A stretch of DNA of 64,000 nt from the NCBI GenBank assembly GCA_016098155.1, contig JAAAJB010000082.1:7096-71095 (forward strand). The letters are read 5' to 3'. Below are positions 36,433 through 46,163 of this stretch, in pieces. Position 1 is the stretch's first letter. Each line of letters begins with the position of its first letter. The position numbers and the translations under genes are program-made. This DNA comes from Actinomortierella ambigua (taxonomy: Eukaryota; Mortierellomycota; Mortierellomycetes; Mortierellales; Mortierellaceae). A model generated the notes under the pieces. The model saw nothing but the letters and a program-made list of their open reading frames with translations, did not search any database and was not told the DNA's origin.

Positions 36433-37719
36433 ATGATTGATCCCTCTCCTGCCACCATCAGTGGACCTGTCACTGATGGACACTTTGGCACAAGCCTTGT
36501 CGCCACCCCTGGCGTCCGTGCGCCCCAACACTTTAGATACGACGGGGAGGCCGTCGCAGTTATCATCTCAGAGCCAATCGCCTCTCCTGCTCTGATATCC
36601 ACTCGCTCGCCTCAAGTTACACCACCTGCCGGCCATTCTTCACTCTTCACATACCATACCCTTCCTGCGTCCAACCCCCACATGTATACGCCCCCTCCTA
36701 ATGACCATTCTTCACGAGCTTCTCCGCAGCAATACCCACAACAACCATTCCTTGCTGGTGCTGATCACAGTGCCAGTGATGCAGGAGCAACAGGACCAGT
36801 GCTCATCAATGGCCATGCCCTTCCGGTCCCAGCCTCTGCATTTGTTCAACCGGTATCATTTTATGGTCCACAACAACAACAACAACAGCAGCAGCAGCGG
36901 CAGTACCATGGGGTCGCCGTGGAATCACCAACAGAAACACCCCACCTCCCACTCGACTTTATTCCTTTGCCCACAACAACAACGTCAACGACAGTTCCAC
37001 CGTCTATCTGGTCAGAGTCGGCACTCACGCTTTCAGAGATGCAGGCGCCTTATCCTGCATCCATGACACCAAAGGAGGCGCTAGAAACATATAGTGCCAA
37101 CTCTCTTGCACCATCCCCACCCATCTCCCCCGACAAGCCCCTCAAGACGACAAAAACACCCCCCTCCAAACGCCGGCGGACTTTTTACATATACGTGGTT
37201 CTTTTCGTCACCATCAGTATCACTCTCGCTCTCGGCGTGGCTCTATCGCGCAAGCACAATGGAATTGTCGACGGTGGCAGCGGCCCAAGCCTTGATGGTG
37301 ACGATGGTATTCATGGTGGTGGTGGTGGTCGCGGTTCGTCCGATGGCCCTCCAAGAAGTGGAGCAGTACCGCCGCCCGCGCCAACCAGTAGCGCCAACAA
37401 TTCAACAATACAGGCTTCAATGACCACCACCAGTGCGACCAGGCCGTCGGCCACGCAAACTGCACCCAAGGATCCAGATCCACCAAGGGTCACCTCTCCA
37501 AGCTCTGGAGGCGGTGGCAATGGAGATCTGACTTGCCAGCAAGCCTGTTCGGAGCGACTTGACCAGTGTCGGGCGCCGTGCGAGCAAGAGGACTCGTACA
37601 AGACCTGCCATGGTGGATGTGGTCAACTGGACTCGAAATGTGCCTTGGACTGTAACCTGGCGTCGACCTGTTGGACAGGTTGTAGTGACGCGTGGGGGGA
37701 TTGTGTTGGCAAATGCTAA
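36433..37719 (+). CDS. Single-pass membrane protein with Cys-rich C-terminal domain
   Basis: A single exon encodes 428 residues. The N-terminal 260 residues are Pro/Ser/Thr/Gln-rich and include a Q run at about residue 147. A basic stop (KRRRTF) precedes one membrane helix, YIYVVLFVTISITLALGVAL. After it comes a Gly-rich and Ser/Thr-rich stalk. The last 55 residues hold about twelve cysteines (for example LTCQQACSERLDQC and GCSDAWGDCVGKC) spaced like a small disulfide-rich module of repeated C-x3-C pairs. I infer a cytosolic N-terminus and an extracellular or luminal Cys-rich domain, since there is no signal peptide. I do not recognise the family; a surface sensor or wall-linked protein is possible. 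Confidence 0.65.
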   Translation: MIDPSPATISGPVTDGHFGTSLVATPGVRAPQHFRYDGEAVAVIISEPIASPALISTRSPQVTPPAGHSSLFTYHTLPASNPHMYTPPPNDHSSRASPQQYPQQPFLAGADHSASDAGATGPVLINGHALPVPASAFVQPVSFYGPQQQQQQQQQRQYHGVAVESPTETPHLPLDFIPLPTTTTSTTVPPSIWSESALTLSEMQAPYPASMTPKEALETYSANSLAPSPPISPDKPLKTTKTPPSKRRRTFYIYVVLFVTISITLALGVALSRKHNGIVDGGSGPSLDGDDGIHGGGGGRGSSDGPPRSGAVPPPAPTSSANNSTIQASMTTTSATRPSATQTAPKDPDPPRVTSPSSGGGGNGDLTCQQACSERLDQCRAPCEQEDSYKTCHGGCGQLDSKCALDCNLASTCWTGCSDAWGDCVGKC

Positions 37720-38558
37720 ACCACCCGTTGTTGTCGTTGTTGTTGTTGTTCGGGAGAGGGAGATCATAATAATAACTTTAATAAAGCGTGGCTGTTTCCC
37801 TCCCCACGCACAAACACTTGCTCAGTGTTTAGGTACTGATAGAAGCATGTTCATTGGTCAACAGCTTCCAAAATTCCCAAGCGGAGCTCTTCAAAAAAAA
37901 AAAAGTACTGCTAGACTCGACCACTGCCATGTCTCTGAACGCTACCCGACTGTTGACCTGAAGGGAGAAAGTAACTTTTAAATGAAAAAGAAACAAGCAT
38001 GCGACAGCTATTGTCCACATAGCATATTCTAAAGGTTTCTCCTTTTCCCGACCCCCACCTTTCTCTAGGGTTACCTCTTTACGCCGACTGACAAATCATG
38101 GGGGGTTGGGGTAGAGAGGGAGGAAGTAGCACCAAACAACAACACACTGCCCAACTTGCGCGAGGTAAGCATACACTGTCTTACCAGTCCAATGCTAGTA
38201 TTGTCAGGGGGCATTCAACCACTTTTCCCCCCCTCCCCCATTCCACTTCCAGTCATGGGGATGCGATACAATTTCCATTTTCTTTATACGCTTCAGTGCT
38301 TCACTTTAATCATTAGAGTACAGATTATGAATAGAGGTTATAATAATACAGGAAAGAGTAGGGGAGGGGGAAGTTGCGAGAGAGTGTTGACCGGGTATAT
38401 GAAATGCAAGGTTGTGGAAAACAAAGCCCTCCTCCTAAGAAAAAAAAAGAACAAAGAGCACACTGGCCATTCTACCCAGAGAGTCCGAGAGTTTCGTGAA
38501 GGAGGAGAGAGAGAGAAAGAAGAAGAGGCGGAAAGGGATCATCTCCACATCTCCTCGT
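37720..38558. other. Intergenic between convergent genes
   Basis: These are 3' flanks of the Cys-rich protein gene and of cystinosin. GTT triplets follow the first stop codon. No gene is evident. Confidence 0.5.
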
Positions 38559-40115
38559 TCAATAGCTATGTCCAGCCTCCAGGTCATCAAAGACTGGCTT
38601 GTGGGCCATCGGCGTGGTGAATGACGTCGCGCCATACTTTGTGGGCAGGGTCGATGGCGACGATGACGACGCATGATGCAGCAACAAGCGCTGGCGTTCC
38701 TCCGAGTCTTGGGCAGGGTGTTCGGCCATGGCAGACAGCGGCGTGTTGGATGGGTGTGGGTACTGCTGCTGCTGATGCTGCGGAAGGTGGCGGTAAAAGT
38801 CGTCGCGGCTGGGGTACAGGAGAAAATGCTGGACGACAAAGATGAGGTCAAAGGCGATGCTGAGGAAACCCAGTCCAAACTTGACAGGGTCACCCGCGAT
38901 ACCAGTCCAGTCGCCCGAAATCCAGGCATCGAGGACCAGCTGGCCAATCGAGAGCACACCCCCTGTCAGGTCAAGCAAGATGTTGTGGATTGACCACCCG
39001 ACGGTCGACTTTGCAGCGTAGTTCATGTATACCTGGAGGTAAGGAGAGAAGGAGAGGAGGGTGAGTGAAAGTGGCAAAAATACCCCGCAGGGTAGGGAAG
39101 AAAGACAGGTGTGTGATTCGCAAATGAACACAAAGCTAATGCAAGCTTTGGAATCTGTGCATTTTGTGGCTCCATAATATTGCACTCACCTGGGGGCAGT
39201 ATTTGATAAAGCTCACGCCAAGCTTGATGTAGCTTAGGTAGTAGAGGACATCAATCCACTCATTGACTCCAAGGACGGCAGCAAAGGCCACGGCAAATGC
39301 ACCGAGGACGGCGATGGCGACAAGAAGGATCGAGGGGCTCGACACACGTTGGTCTCGGTCACGCTGTTATTGGCGTATGTGTGTGTACATGTGTGGGTGT
39401 GTGTGGGGGAGAGTGTGGATGTGGGGAAGTTGGCAATTTATGGTAAGGATGCAAACGAGGCACAAAATAGGGGCGCACAAAGGCAAAGAATAAACAAACA
39501 AACAAAAAGGAAGAAGCGGAGGAGAACAAAGCACAGAGTAGGTTAGTCTTTCTGGTCCGGCTGGTTGGCTCTTGGGGCACAAGATTACTGTGCTGGATGA
39601 AGATCGTCAAGAATGGTTCGAATCACGTCTTTGTCCTCTCCTCTGTCCCCCAACAAATCCATCTGGACAGAACACATGAGAAGTAGATTTCGCACATCAC
39701 GTTCTCTTCTCAACTATCATAGACACCGTGACCCTAATTTTTTTTCCTTTCCTACCTTGTAGACAAATGTCTGGAAGAGGGTGAAGGTCGAAAGTGTAAG
39801 AGCATGGATGGCAAAGAGCACATCGTTGGCTCGGACGAGGTTGTCCTGGCCGTTGTTGCGACGGCGGTACTGGTCCTGGATCTCGCTGGAACAGAAGAAG
39901 GCGACGTTGAAGACCGAGTAGCATAGGAAGCCGAGTACGTTAAGGTAGAGAAAGTCGAAGGAAAGGCCCTGTACGCTCTTACGGCGCCAGTTGAGGATGG
40001 CCTGTGGGTAGAAGCTAGCGGACCAGGCGAAAAAATAGGCCCAGCCGATCAAGTAGGACAGCGTCTCCCAGCCGGAGGGTGTGATGGTGTTGGAGGGGGG
40101 AAGCGAAGGTGCCAT
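38559..40115 (-). CDS. CTNS: Cystinosin (lysosomal/vacuolar cystine transporter, Ers1-like)
   Basis: Three exons are inferred: 39756-40115, 39190-39363 and 38559-39032, giving 335 residues. Seven membrane helices and two PQ-loops are present: WSASFYPQAILNWRRKSVQG with LSFDFLYLNVLGFLCYSVFN, and KLGVSFIKYCPQVYMNYAAK with STVGWSIHNILLDLTGGVLS. This is the cystinosin/Ers1 signature. The protein exports cystine from the vacuole or lysosome with protons. DWTGIAGDPVKFGLGFLSIAFDLIF is the conserved last segment. The cytosolic tail is long and His/Gln/Ser-rich and ends GHSY, which might act as a sorting signal, as GYDQL does in the human protein. Confidence 0.92.
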
Positions 40116-40685
40116 GACGGGAAAGGAGGGGCGGTGCAGTCAAGGTCAAAGAAGTGGAAGGACAAGAGGAGGAAGAGGAGGAAGAGGAGGGCCGAGTCAA
40201 GGAAGCAGACTGTGTGCGGAGTGCGGGGTGGATGGGACAGAAATGGTCTCAAGGAAGGCTCCCCAAGTTCCTTATATTCAGCTTGGTGCCGATCACGCAA
40301 TTCGCCAGGATTATTCACCAGCAGTCACTAGGCGCTTCAGCACTGCTTAAAAATTGAAAATTAGGCTATGCTGGCAGAGTGGTACGTGATGTGGTAGTTT
40401 CACTAGGGTGCCCTACACGCCAGCGGATGTATTTGTCAAAACTCGCCGGTTCGCCAAGTCGCTGTGATGTCGAGATGCAAGATTCCCCTTGCCCCTAACG
40501 AGGGTAGCTAAACGTAATGCACGATATCAACAAAATCCTTTGTCTGCCACGATGGAGTCACGGAGCTGTTCGTAGTCATGCTAGTTTATGGAGCTCTCCA
40601 CTGCTGTTACCAACAAGGCAAGCAACAGCAATGAATGATGGTGGTATAGTATGTTCAATCGTATGAGGATGGGACTCTAGTGTCT
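40116..40685. other. Intergenic between cystinosin and HSD10 genes
   Basis: This is the promoter side of cystinosin and the 3' side of the dehydrogenase gene, both on the minus strand. GA-rich triplets occur near 40160-40200. No gene is seen. Confidence 0.5.
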
Positions 40686-42011
40686 CTACAGCTTGTTCAG
40701 ACGGACTGCTCCGTCAATTCGGATAATCTCGCCGTTGAGCATGGGGTTCTCAATGATAGCGCACGCCAAATGGGCAAACTCACTGGGAACACCCATCCGC
40801 TCTGGGTGGATTACGTGCTTTTGGACGATGGAATCCTTGATGTTGTTGCCCATAGGCGTGCCAAATAGTCCAGGTGCAATGGTGACCACTCGGGCGTAGC
40901 CAGCCAGGTCGCGGGCCATCGGCAGCGTCATGCCAGCAACACCACCCTTCGATGCCGAGTACGCCACCTGGCCAGCTTGGCCCTCCGTGTAGGCAATCGA
41001 TGCTACATTGATCAGGACGCCGGGATCCGCTGCAGGAAATGGTCCCAAATAGATTGAGATCGTGGTTAGCATTGGCTCGTTCTTGAAAAGTATCCCGAGC
41101 ATTTCACAACAGATCGTTACCATCATTGACTTTCTTGTCGCGGACGTTAGCAACGATATGGGCAGCAATCAGGCGGCAGACATTGAATGTGCCAAGCTAA
41201 AGTATCAAGGGTTGCTGTTAGAGGGAGCATTTTCCAAGGATATGTACTGTTTGGATGCAGCGTGCAAGAAGTCTGGTCTTTTCTTCTTCTTCTTCTTCCT
41301 TACCAAGTTGATTCTGATGACTTCTGAAAACACATCCAGCGACTGTGGGTCACCGTTGCGGAAGACAATCTGTATGTAAGGTAGCGCAAAATGGTGTGAG
41401 CATCGGCATTTTTTGACAGGCAGCATATAGTACTCTTTTAGCCAAAAGGTGTTTCCCAGTCCGTGCGTGGGGATGTGAGTAGAGGTTGACAGTTACCTTT
41501 TGTGCCATGGCTACACCACCACAGTTGACGACACCGGAAATGACACCAAAAGCATCAACACCCTTTTGGATCGACTCGGTGACCGACTCCTCGCTGGCCA
41601 CATCTGTCGCACCGGGCCAAAGGACGGCCTTGCCCAACTCCTTGGCAATGGCCTCGCCACGCTCCTCGTTGATATCGAACACAATCACGTTGCCGCCCTT
41701 TTCGATAATCATTCGCACCGTAGCCTCGCCTAGATTCAGGAATGGTGGCAATTGACATTGTGTGAGCGGATGAAGATGTCATTGGTGGTCTCCATTTCAT
41801 GAATGCTTAAGCATTGTTCACGTACCAAGGCCAGAGCTACCGCCAGTGACAACGAATGTTTTACCCTTGATTTGCCTATGAGCATCACCAGTTATCAATG
41901 GGAGCACCTTTGTATTTCAGTCCCACTTATCGGTTCGCACGCAGCCAAGAGATCTGTGTGTGGCCCACATCAGTGGCGCTTCCCAGGGAGGTGACACTCC
42001 AATTCTTACAT
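40686..42011 (-). CDS. 3-hydroxyacyl-CoA dehydrogenase type 2 (HSD10-like SDR), split start codon
   Basis: Six coding exons are inferred: 42010-42011 (the bases AT only), 41826-41875, 41497-41729, 41304-41369, 41121-41196 and 40686-41029, giving 256 residues. The start codon AT^G is divided by the first intron (donor GTAAGA, acceptor ATAG). The product begins [18 protein letters not shown] (the Rossmann TGxxxGxG motif), then [47 protein letters not shown] with the Y-x3-K catalytic pair, and ends [15 protein letters not shown]. This is the HSD10 family, mitochondrial NAD-dependent dehydrogenases of isoleucine/branched fatty-acid catabolism. An ATG in frame at 42134 is upstream of the TATA box and so unlikely to be used. 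Confidence 0.88.
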
Positions 42012-42039
42012 GCTGAACGTGGTTAGGAGTGGAGTAAAG

Positions 42040-42044
<5 letters not shown>

Positions 42045-42076
<32 letters not shown>
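42045..42076. repeat. AG/CT microsatellite in the HSD10 leader
   Basis: An AG run on the plus strand gives a CT-rich leader on the minus-strand transcript, just downstream of the TATA box. Confidence 0.9.
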
Positions 42077-42079
<3 letters not shown>

Positions 42080-42120
42080 GCGTGGGGATGTGGAGGAGGA
42101 GACTTGAGTGCAAGTTGTGG

Positions 42121-42128
42121 TTTATATA
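42121..42128 (-). promoter_or_regulatory. TATA box (TATATAAA) of the HSD10-like gene
   Basis: On the minus strand TATATAAA lies about 110 bp before the split start codon, with a CT-rich stretch between. Its position makes the upstream in-frame ATG at 42134 untranscribed in the main mRNA. Confidence 0.6.
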
Positions 42129-43131
42129 CTTCATGTTTTCTCACGACACGAGCGAACCGTGTTTGAGGCCGAGGGGCCTCGTTTTCGGCACGAGCAAATC
42201 ACGTTGGTTTAGGAAGACAATTTGCTCTCGTCGACAAACGATAGACGTGGTTCTTTGCGCTCCGTGCTACGATTGCATGGAGTATGTTAGACGAAGAAGG
42301 AGACTTGCGTGACAAAGCAATGGTGTTTGTTGTCCACTCTAGCGAGTCGTGTCGTTCTGGTCCAAACCTGATAGCGTTGTCGAGAGATCGTCTGCATCCA
42401 TTCAGCTCATTGTTCCTCTGTCAAACTTAAATTATTTCTTCGATCGTACATGTCATGTCATAATATTGGGATAGCATTGGGAATAAGATCGATCTGTTTT
42501 TTTTTTTTTTTTTTTTTTTACCGGCCCTTGTGAGTCCCTTTGCCAGGTCTGATGTCTTGATAGTGGGGAGTGACTAAGCTTGACTCGGTCCCACCCTTGT
42601 GCTATGAAACTGATTCCAGCATCACGTTGACTGGAAGGCCTTGGGGTCAAGAAGTATGGGTGGGGAGAGAACAGGAAGACCAGCCCGTCTGGACAGTGAA
42701 TTCAGTCAGTCTGAGCAAAGGGCCCTGTAACGAAAGTTCCGTACTGCGCTGCAGCAGCAGCTGCTTGTCCACTTCCCGGGCATCAGTCGCAGTTGGGTAT
42801 AGGGGGGGGGGCGGAGTGAATCCCCCTGCCCCCTGGAAGGGGTAAATTTCCGCTATTGGCTGTGGAGGGGCTGGGATCCCTCCGATCCCTGACTCAAAGT
42901 TGGTCCTCCTACAATGAAAGTCACTCTTCTTCACTCCAGATAACACAATGAGTGAGTCGGCGAGCGAGAAATACAGAAAAAAGAGTGGGAGAAGAGGGTC
43001 CAATCAAGTTTTGTTCAATTCATTCTCTCTTTTCTCTCCCTCATTCATACATTCATCGTCTTTCGCTCCACCATTCCCCCCCCCCCCATCCTTCAACTTC
43101 TCTTCTTTTAAAAATACAGATATCATATACG
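42129..43131. other. Intergenic between divergent HSD10 and HIS5 genes
   Basis: Beyond the annotated TATA and Gcn4-type sites, this stretch contains a T run at 42497-42519 and a CT-rich, C-homopolymer-containing HIS5 leader at 43020-43110. No further gene is supported. Confidence 0.5.
42890..42896 (+). promoter_or_regulatory. Gcn4/Cpc1-type site TGACTCA upstream of HIS5
   Basis: TGACTCA, the general amino-acid control element, lies about 235 bp before the start of the histidine biosynthesis gene. Near-matches TGACTCG (42581) and TGAGTCG (42953) flank it. This is a known mode of control for HIS genes in fungi; use here is inferred. Confidence 0.5.
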
Positions 43132-44534
43132 ATGGCTCCTGCTACCTTCAACCTCCAGGACATTGTCCGCCCTAATATTTGGGCCCTGAAGCCATACCGC
43201 TGTGCTCGCGACGACTACACCGAAGGTCTGCTGCTCGATGCTAACGAGAACGCCTATGGCGCTGCTCTGGATCCTTCGTCGACTGCCGCCTCCAGCACCG
43301 AGGGCCTCGACATCAACCGCTATCCCGACCCTCACCAGACCTATCTCAAGAAGACTCTTGCCAAGTTTCGATCCGTTCCGGGCCCCGAGAACTTCTTCAT
43401 TGGCGTTGGCAGCGATGAAGTCATCGATATGACGCTGCGAGTATTCTGTGTCCCTACCAAGGATGCCATCCTGATTACCCCTCCAACATACGGCATGTAT
43501 TCCGTGTGCGCCCAGATCAACGATGTCGAGGTCCAAAAGGCCAATCTCACACTTGATGGAAAGTTTCAGCTGGATGTGGACGAGGTAAGCCTGACAATAG
43601 ATGGTATTTCTGGGGTTGGTAGAGCGGAGTGCAAGACGTTGACATCGATTGGCGTGTCCCAGATTCTGACCTCTCGCCCCGTTTTTTTTTCTTCCTCCCT
43701 CGAAACTACAAAAAGATCGCCAAGCAGATCGACGCTCACCCCAACATCAAGCTCATCTTTTTGTGCAGCCCTGGCAACCCCACTGGATCGGCCCTGAACC
43801 ATGATAGCATCCGCAAAGTGCTGAACCTGCCCAACTACAAGGGTGTCGTCGTTGTCGACGAGGCATATGTCGACTTTGTCGATCCCGCCAAGGAGGGCTC
43901 AGTTGCCACTTGGGTCAAGGACTATCCAAATCTCATCGTCATGCAGACCATGTCCAAGAGCTTTGGCCTGGCTGGTATTCGGTAATTTTTCATTTTCTCG
44001 TATCGCGTCGTGTTGTGTCATGTCCTATTTTGTGGAAAAAAAAAACGCCACTAAATTACCACTCTATCCCATCTACATCGTCTCTACAGGTTGGGCGTTG
44101 CCATCACGTCGCCTGATATTGCACGGATTATGAACGCAACCAAGGCGCCGTACAACATCTCGAGCACCACTTCGCAGATTGCACTGGAAGCTCTGCAGCC
44201 CCAGGGACTGGAGATTTTAAAGGATCACACCCAGTCGATCAAAGAGGAGCGTAGTCGACTGCTGAAGGCCCTTGCCACGATCCCTTGCATTGGACGGATC
44301 CTCGGAACCAACGATGCCAACTTTATTCTGGCTGAGATTCTAGACAAGCCCAACGGCAAGCCTAGCAACGAGAGGTCTGTAGCACTGTACAAGGAACTGG
44401 CCGAAGAACAGGGAATTGTCGTCCGTTTCCGTGGCAATGAACCCGGATGTGAGTCGTGTCTCCGTATCACCGTTGGCACCACTGAAGAGAACGACATTGT
44501 TCTTGAAAAGTTTTACGAGTTGCTCAAGGTGTAA
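43132..44534 (+). CDS. HIS5: Histidinol-phosphate aminotransferase
   Basis: Three exons are inferred: 43132-43584, 43716-43981 and 44090-44534, giving 387 residues. This PLP enzyme of fold type I converts imidazole acetol-phosphate to histidinol-phosphate in histidine synthesis. Family motifs are VRPNIWALKPYRCARDDY, LLDANENAYG, INRYPDPHQTYLKK, GSDEVIDMTLRVFC, LIFLCSPGNPTGSAL, VVVVDEAYVDFVD and TMSKSFGLAGIRLG, in which the lysine of SKSF binds PLP. The C-terminal RFRGNEPGCESCLRITVGT carries the substrate-binding arginines. Length and start match fungal His5. A Gcn4-type site lies upstream. Confidence 0.95.
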
Positions 44535-45112
44535 ATTTCTCTGATCCTCCCTTGCACTCCCTCTACTATGATACAATACAACCAATACCATGTTTCCGCT
44601 TATTGTTTATATCTTGACATGTCGTATTGACTAATTGAGGCAGAAAAAAAAGTGAAATTCCCTGCTTAAAAGTGAGATGCTGGAGAACTTTCGAAGGGAT
44701 GAAAGTAGTTCCAGAGATTCTCTGCACCTTTTAATTGTATGTTCCTGTTGGTGCTGTGTATCTTATCGAGTGTCCCATGGCCTCTACGCTATCTCCTATT
44801 TTTTTTTTTTTTTTGGCTCTTCGAGTACGGAGACACAAACAAACAAGATATACCCTGTGGTAAGTAGAGCCCTTTTTTTTCTCTTCAACTCTTTTCCCTC
44901 TTTTTTCCTTCTTCCTCTTCTTCCTCTTCCTTCGCTTTTCACTCTCATTCTCCCTTCCTCCCATCGAGCGTTTATTTCCTTTCACCGCATCTTTCATCCA
45001 CTCGAGAAGCACCTTTGTTCCGTTCTATCTATCTCTAGTACTATACCGCCCACTTCGACACTTCTTTAATTCCCTTTCACTCATACCCTCGTCCATCCTA
45101 CAAAACTCAAAA
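44535..45112. other. Intergenic, CT-rich leader of the next gene
   Basis: This holds the 3' flank of HIS5 and the CT-rich promoter and leader of the GPI-type protein gene (44875-45110). A T run lies at 44799-44813. No gene is seen. Confidence 0.5.
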
Positions 45113-45604
45113 ATGTCGAGCGCTTTCACTCCGTCGTCATTAATAGCGGTCATTCTGGTCTCCCTCGCCTTCTACTCGACACTTGTTTCGGCGCAAGCCG
45201 GCATCTCCATAGGGTGCTCTTCCTGCATCCAACAGAAACTCCTCACGGGAGTACCCCAGTGCAACGGTGTCAACCTGACAGACATGTCCCAGAGAAACTC
45301 ATCATTATACCGTGACTGTATCTGTTACTCGTCGTTCGACTTTAACTGGACGCTGCCATGCCGTGATTTTGGGGTCTGTCAGATGTCGGATCTGACCAGC
45401 TTTCAACAAACGTACCCCTCTATCTTTTCGGCATTGAACCTGACATGCGTCAAGCCCACCCCTACCCCAACAGGGAGCGCTTCGAGGCTCGGTGGCAACG
45501 GCTTTAGCTTGGAGACGACGACGGCGGCGGCGGCTGCCAGCATCGTCATGATGACGATGCTCGCTGGAGGTGTTGGTGCCTTCCTGGCCACTGTTGGCTT
45601 CTAA
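45113..45604 (+). CDS. Secreted Cys-rich protein with GPI-type C-terminus
   Basis: A single exon encodes 163 residues. A signal peptide (LIAVILVSLAFYSTLVSAQA) is followed by a compact domain with eight cysteines: CSSC, PQCNG, DCICYSS, LPCRDFGVCQM and NLTCVK. Several N-glycosylation sites are present (NLT, NSS, NWT). A Thr/Pro linker and a final hydrophobic, alanine-rich segment without a basic end fit GPI-anchor addition at the plasma membrane or wall. The cysteine pattern is not the CFEM consensus. I do not recognise the family. There are no introns. Confidence 0.7.
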   Translation: MSSAFTPSSLIAVILVSLAFYSTLVSAQAGISIGCSSCIQQKLLTGVPQCNGVNLTDMSQRNSSLYRDCICYSSFDFNWTLPCRDFGVCQMSDLTSFQQTYPSIFSALNLTCVKPTPTPTGSASRLGGNGFSLETTTAAAAASIVMMTMLAGGVGAFLATVGF

Positions 45605-45778
45605 GACTATCGCTGCCCGTTAGGTATGAGGGTGGGGGAGGGGCAGCAGCCCACGGAAGAATCTCAGACCCACAACACCCCTTGCCTCTAATCATTAAAA
45701 TTGTAACTTTGTGATCGTGTTTCTGCGCACAAACACACCAGTGCAATTGCTCTCTGAAAGTTTTTTTTTTTTTTTTTT

Positions 45779-45801
45779 NNNNNNNNNNNNNNNNNNNNNN
45801 N
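45779..45801. other. Assembly gap (23 N) after a T run
   Basis: The gap directly follows a long T homopolymer and directly precedes the left arm of a perfect inverted repeat. Confidence 0.95.
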
Positions 45802-45938
45802 CTCTTGGCGTCAGGGACAACACAAAGACGCCGCCTATTTTTTAATGGATACTCGAACGTTGGTGCGTGTTTCCGCTCGCCCTCCAAGCTATCATCGAAA
45901 AATAGGCGGCGTCTTTGTGTTGTCCCTGACGCCAAGAG
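45802..45938. repeat. Perfect 41-bp inverted repeat with 55-bp loop
   Basis: Bases 45802-45842 and 45898-45938 are exact reverse complements, each 41 bp, separated by 55 bp. Because the left arm starts exactly at the N gap, this may be an assembly or amplification artefact in which the right arm has been folded back. A real hairpin, for example an element end, is the alternative. Confidence 0.85.
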
Positions 45939-46163
45939 CAGCTATCCCACTTCGGGACCTGTTTGTCGTTAGTAAAGAGGAGAGAGAGAGAGAGAGAAGG
46001 ACAGAGGGAGAGAAAGGGAGAAGGACAGAGGGAGAGGGGGGACAGGAGAAGGAGAGGATACTTTGTTTCCCCCAACAAGTAAACGCTGAGCACAAATAGT
46101 TGTTGGATGCCAAGGAGAGAAGAGGTTGAATTCTTTTACAGATCGACAGACGAAAAGTAGAAT

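Larger units (their letters stand above)
45605..46163. other. Intergenic region with assembly gap and hairpin
   Basis: This covers the 3' flank of the GPI-type protein gene, the N gap (45779-45801), a perfect inverted repeat annotated separately, and GA-rich simple sequence at 45977-46050. Confidence 0.6.

Noticed and set aside
39575..39635. B-box-like GGTTCGAATC near 39610, suggesting a tRNA
   Set aside because: No acceptor stem, A box or anticodon arm can be folded around it. It lies in intron 1 of the cystinosin gene.
42011..42134. In-frame ATG at 42134 giving the HSD10-like protein a 41-residue N-terminal extension
   Set aside because: It lies upstream of the TATA box and the extension is mostly a CT-repeat translation (SLSLSL). 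It has few basic residues for a mitochondrial presequence.
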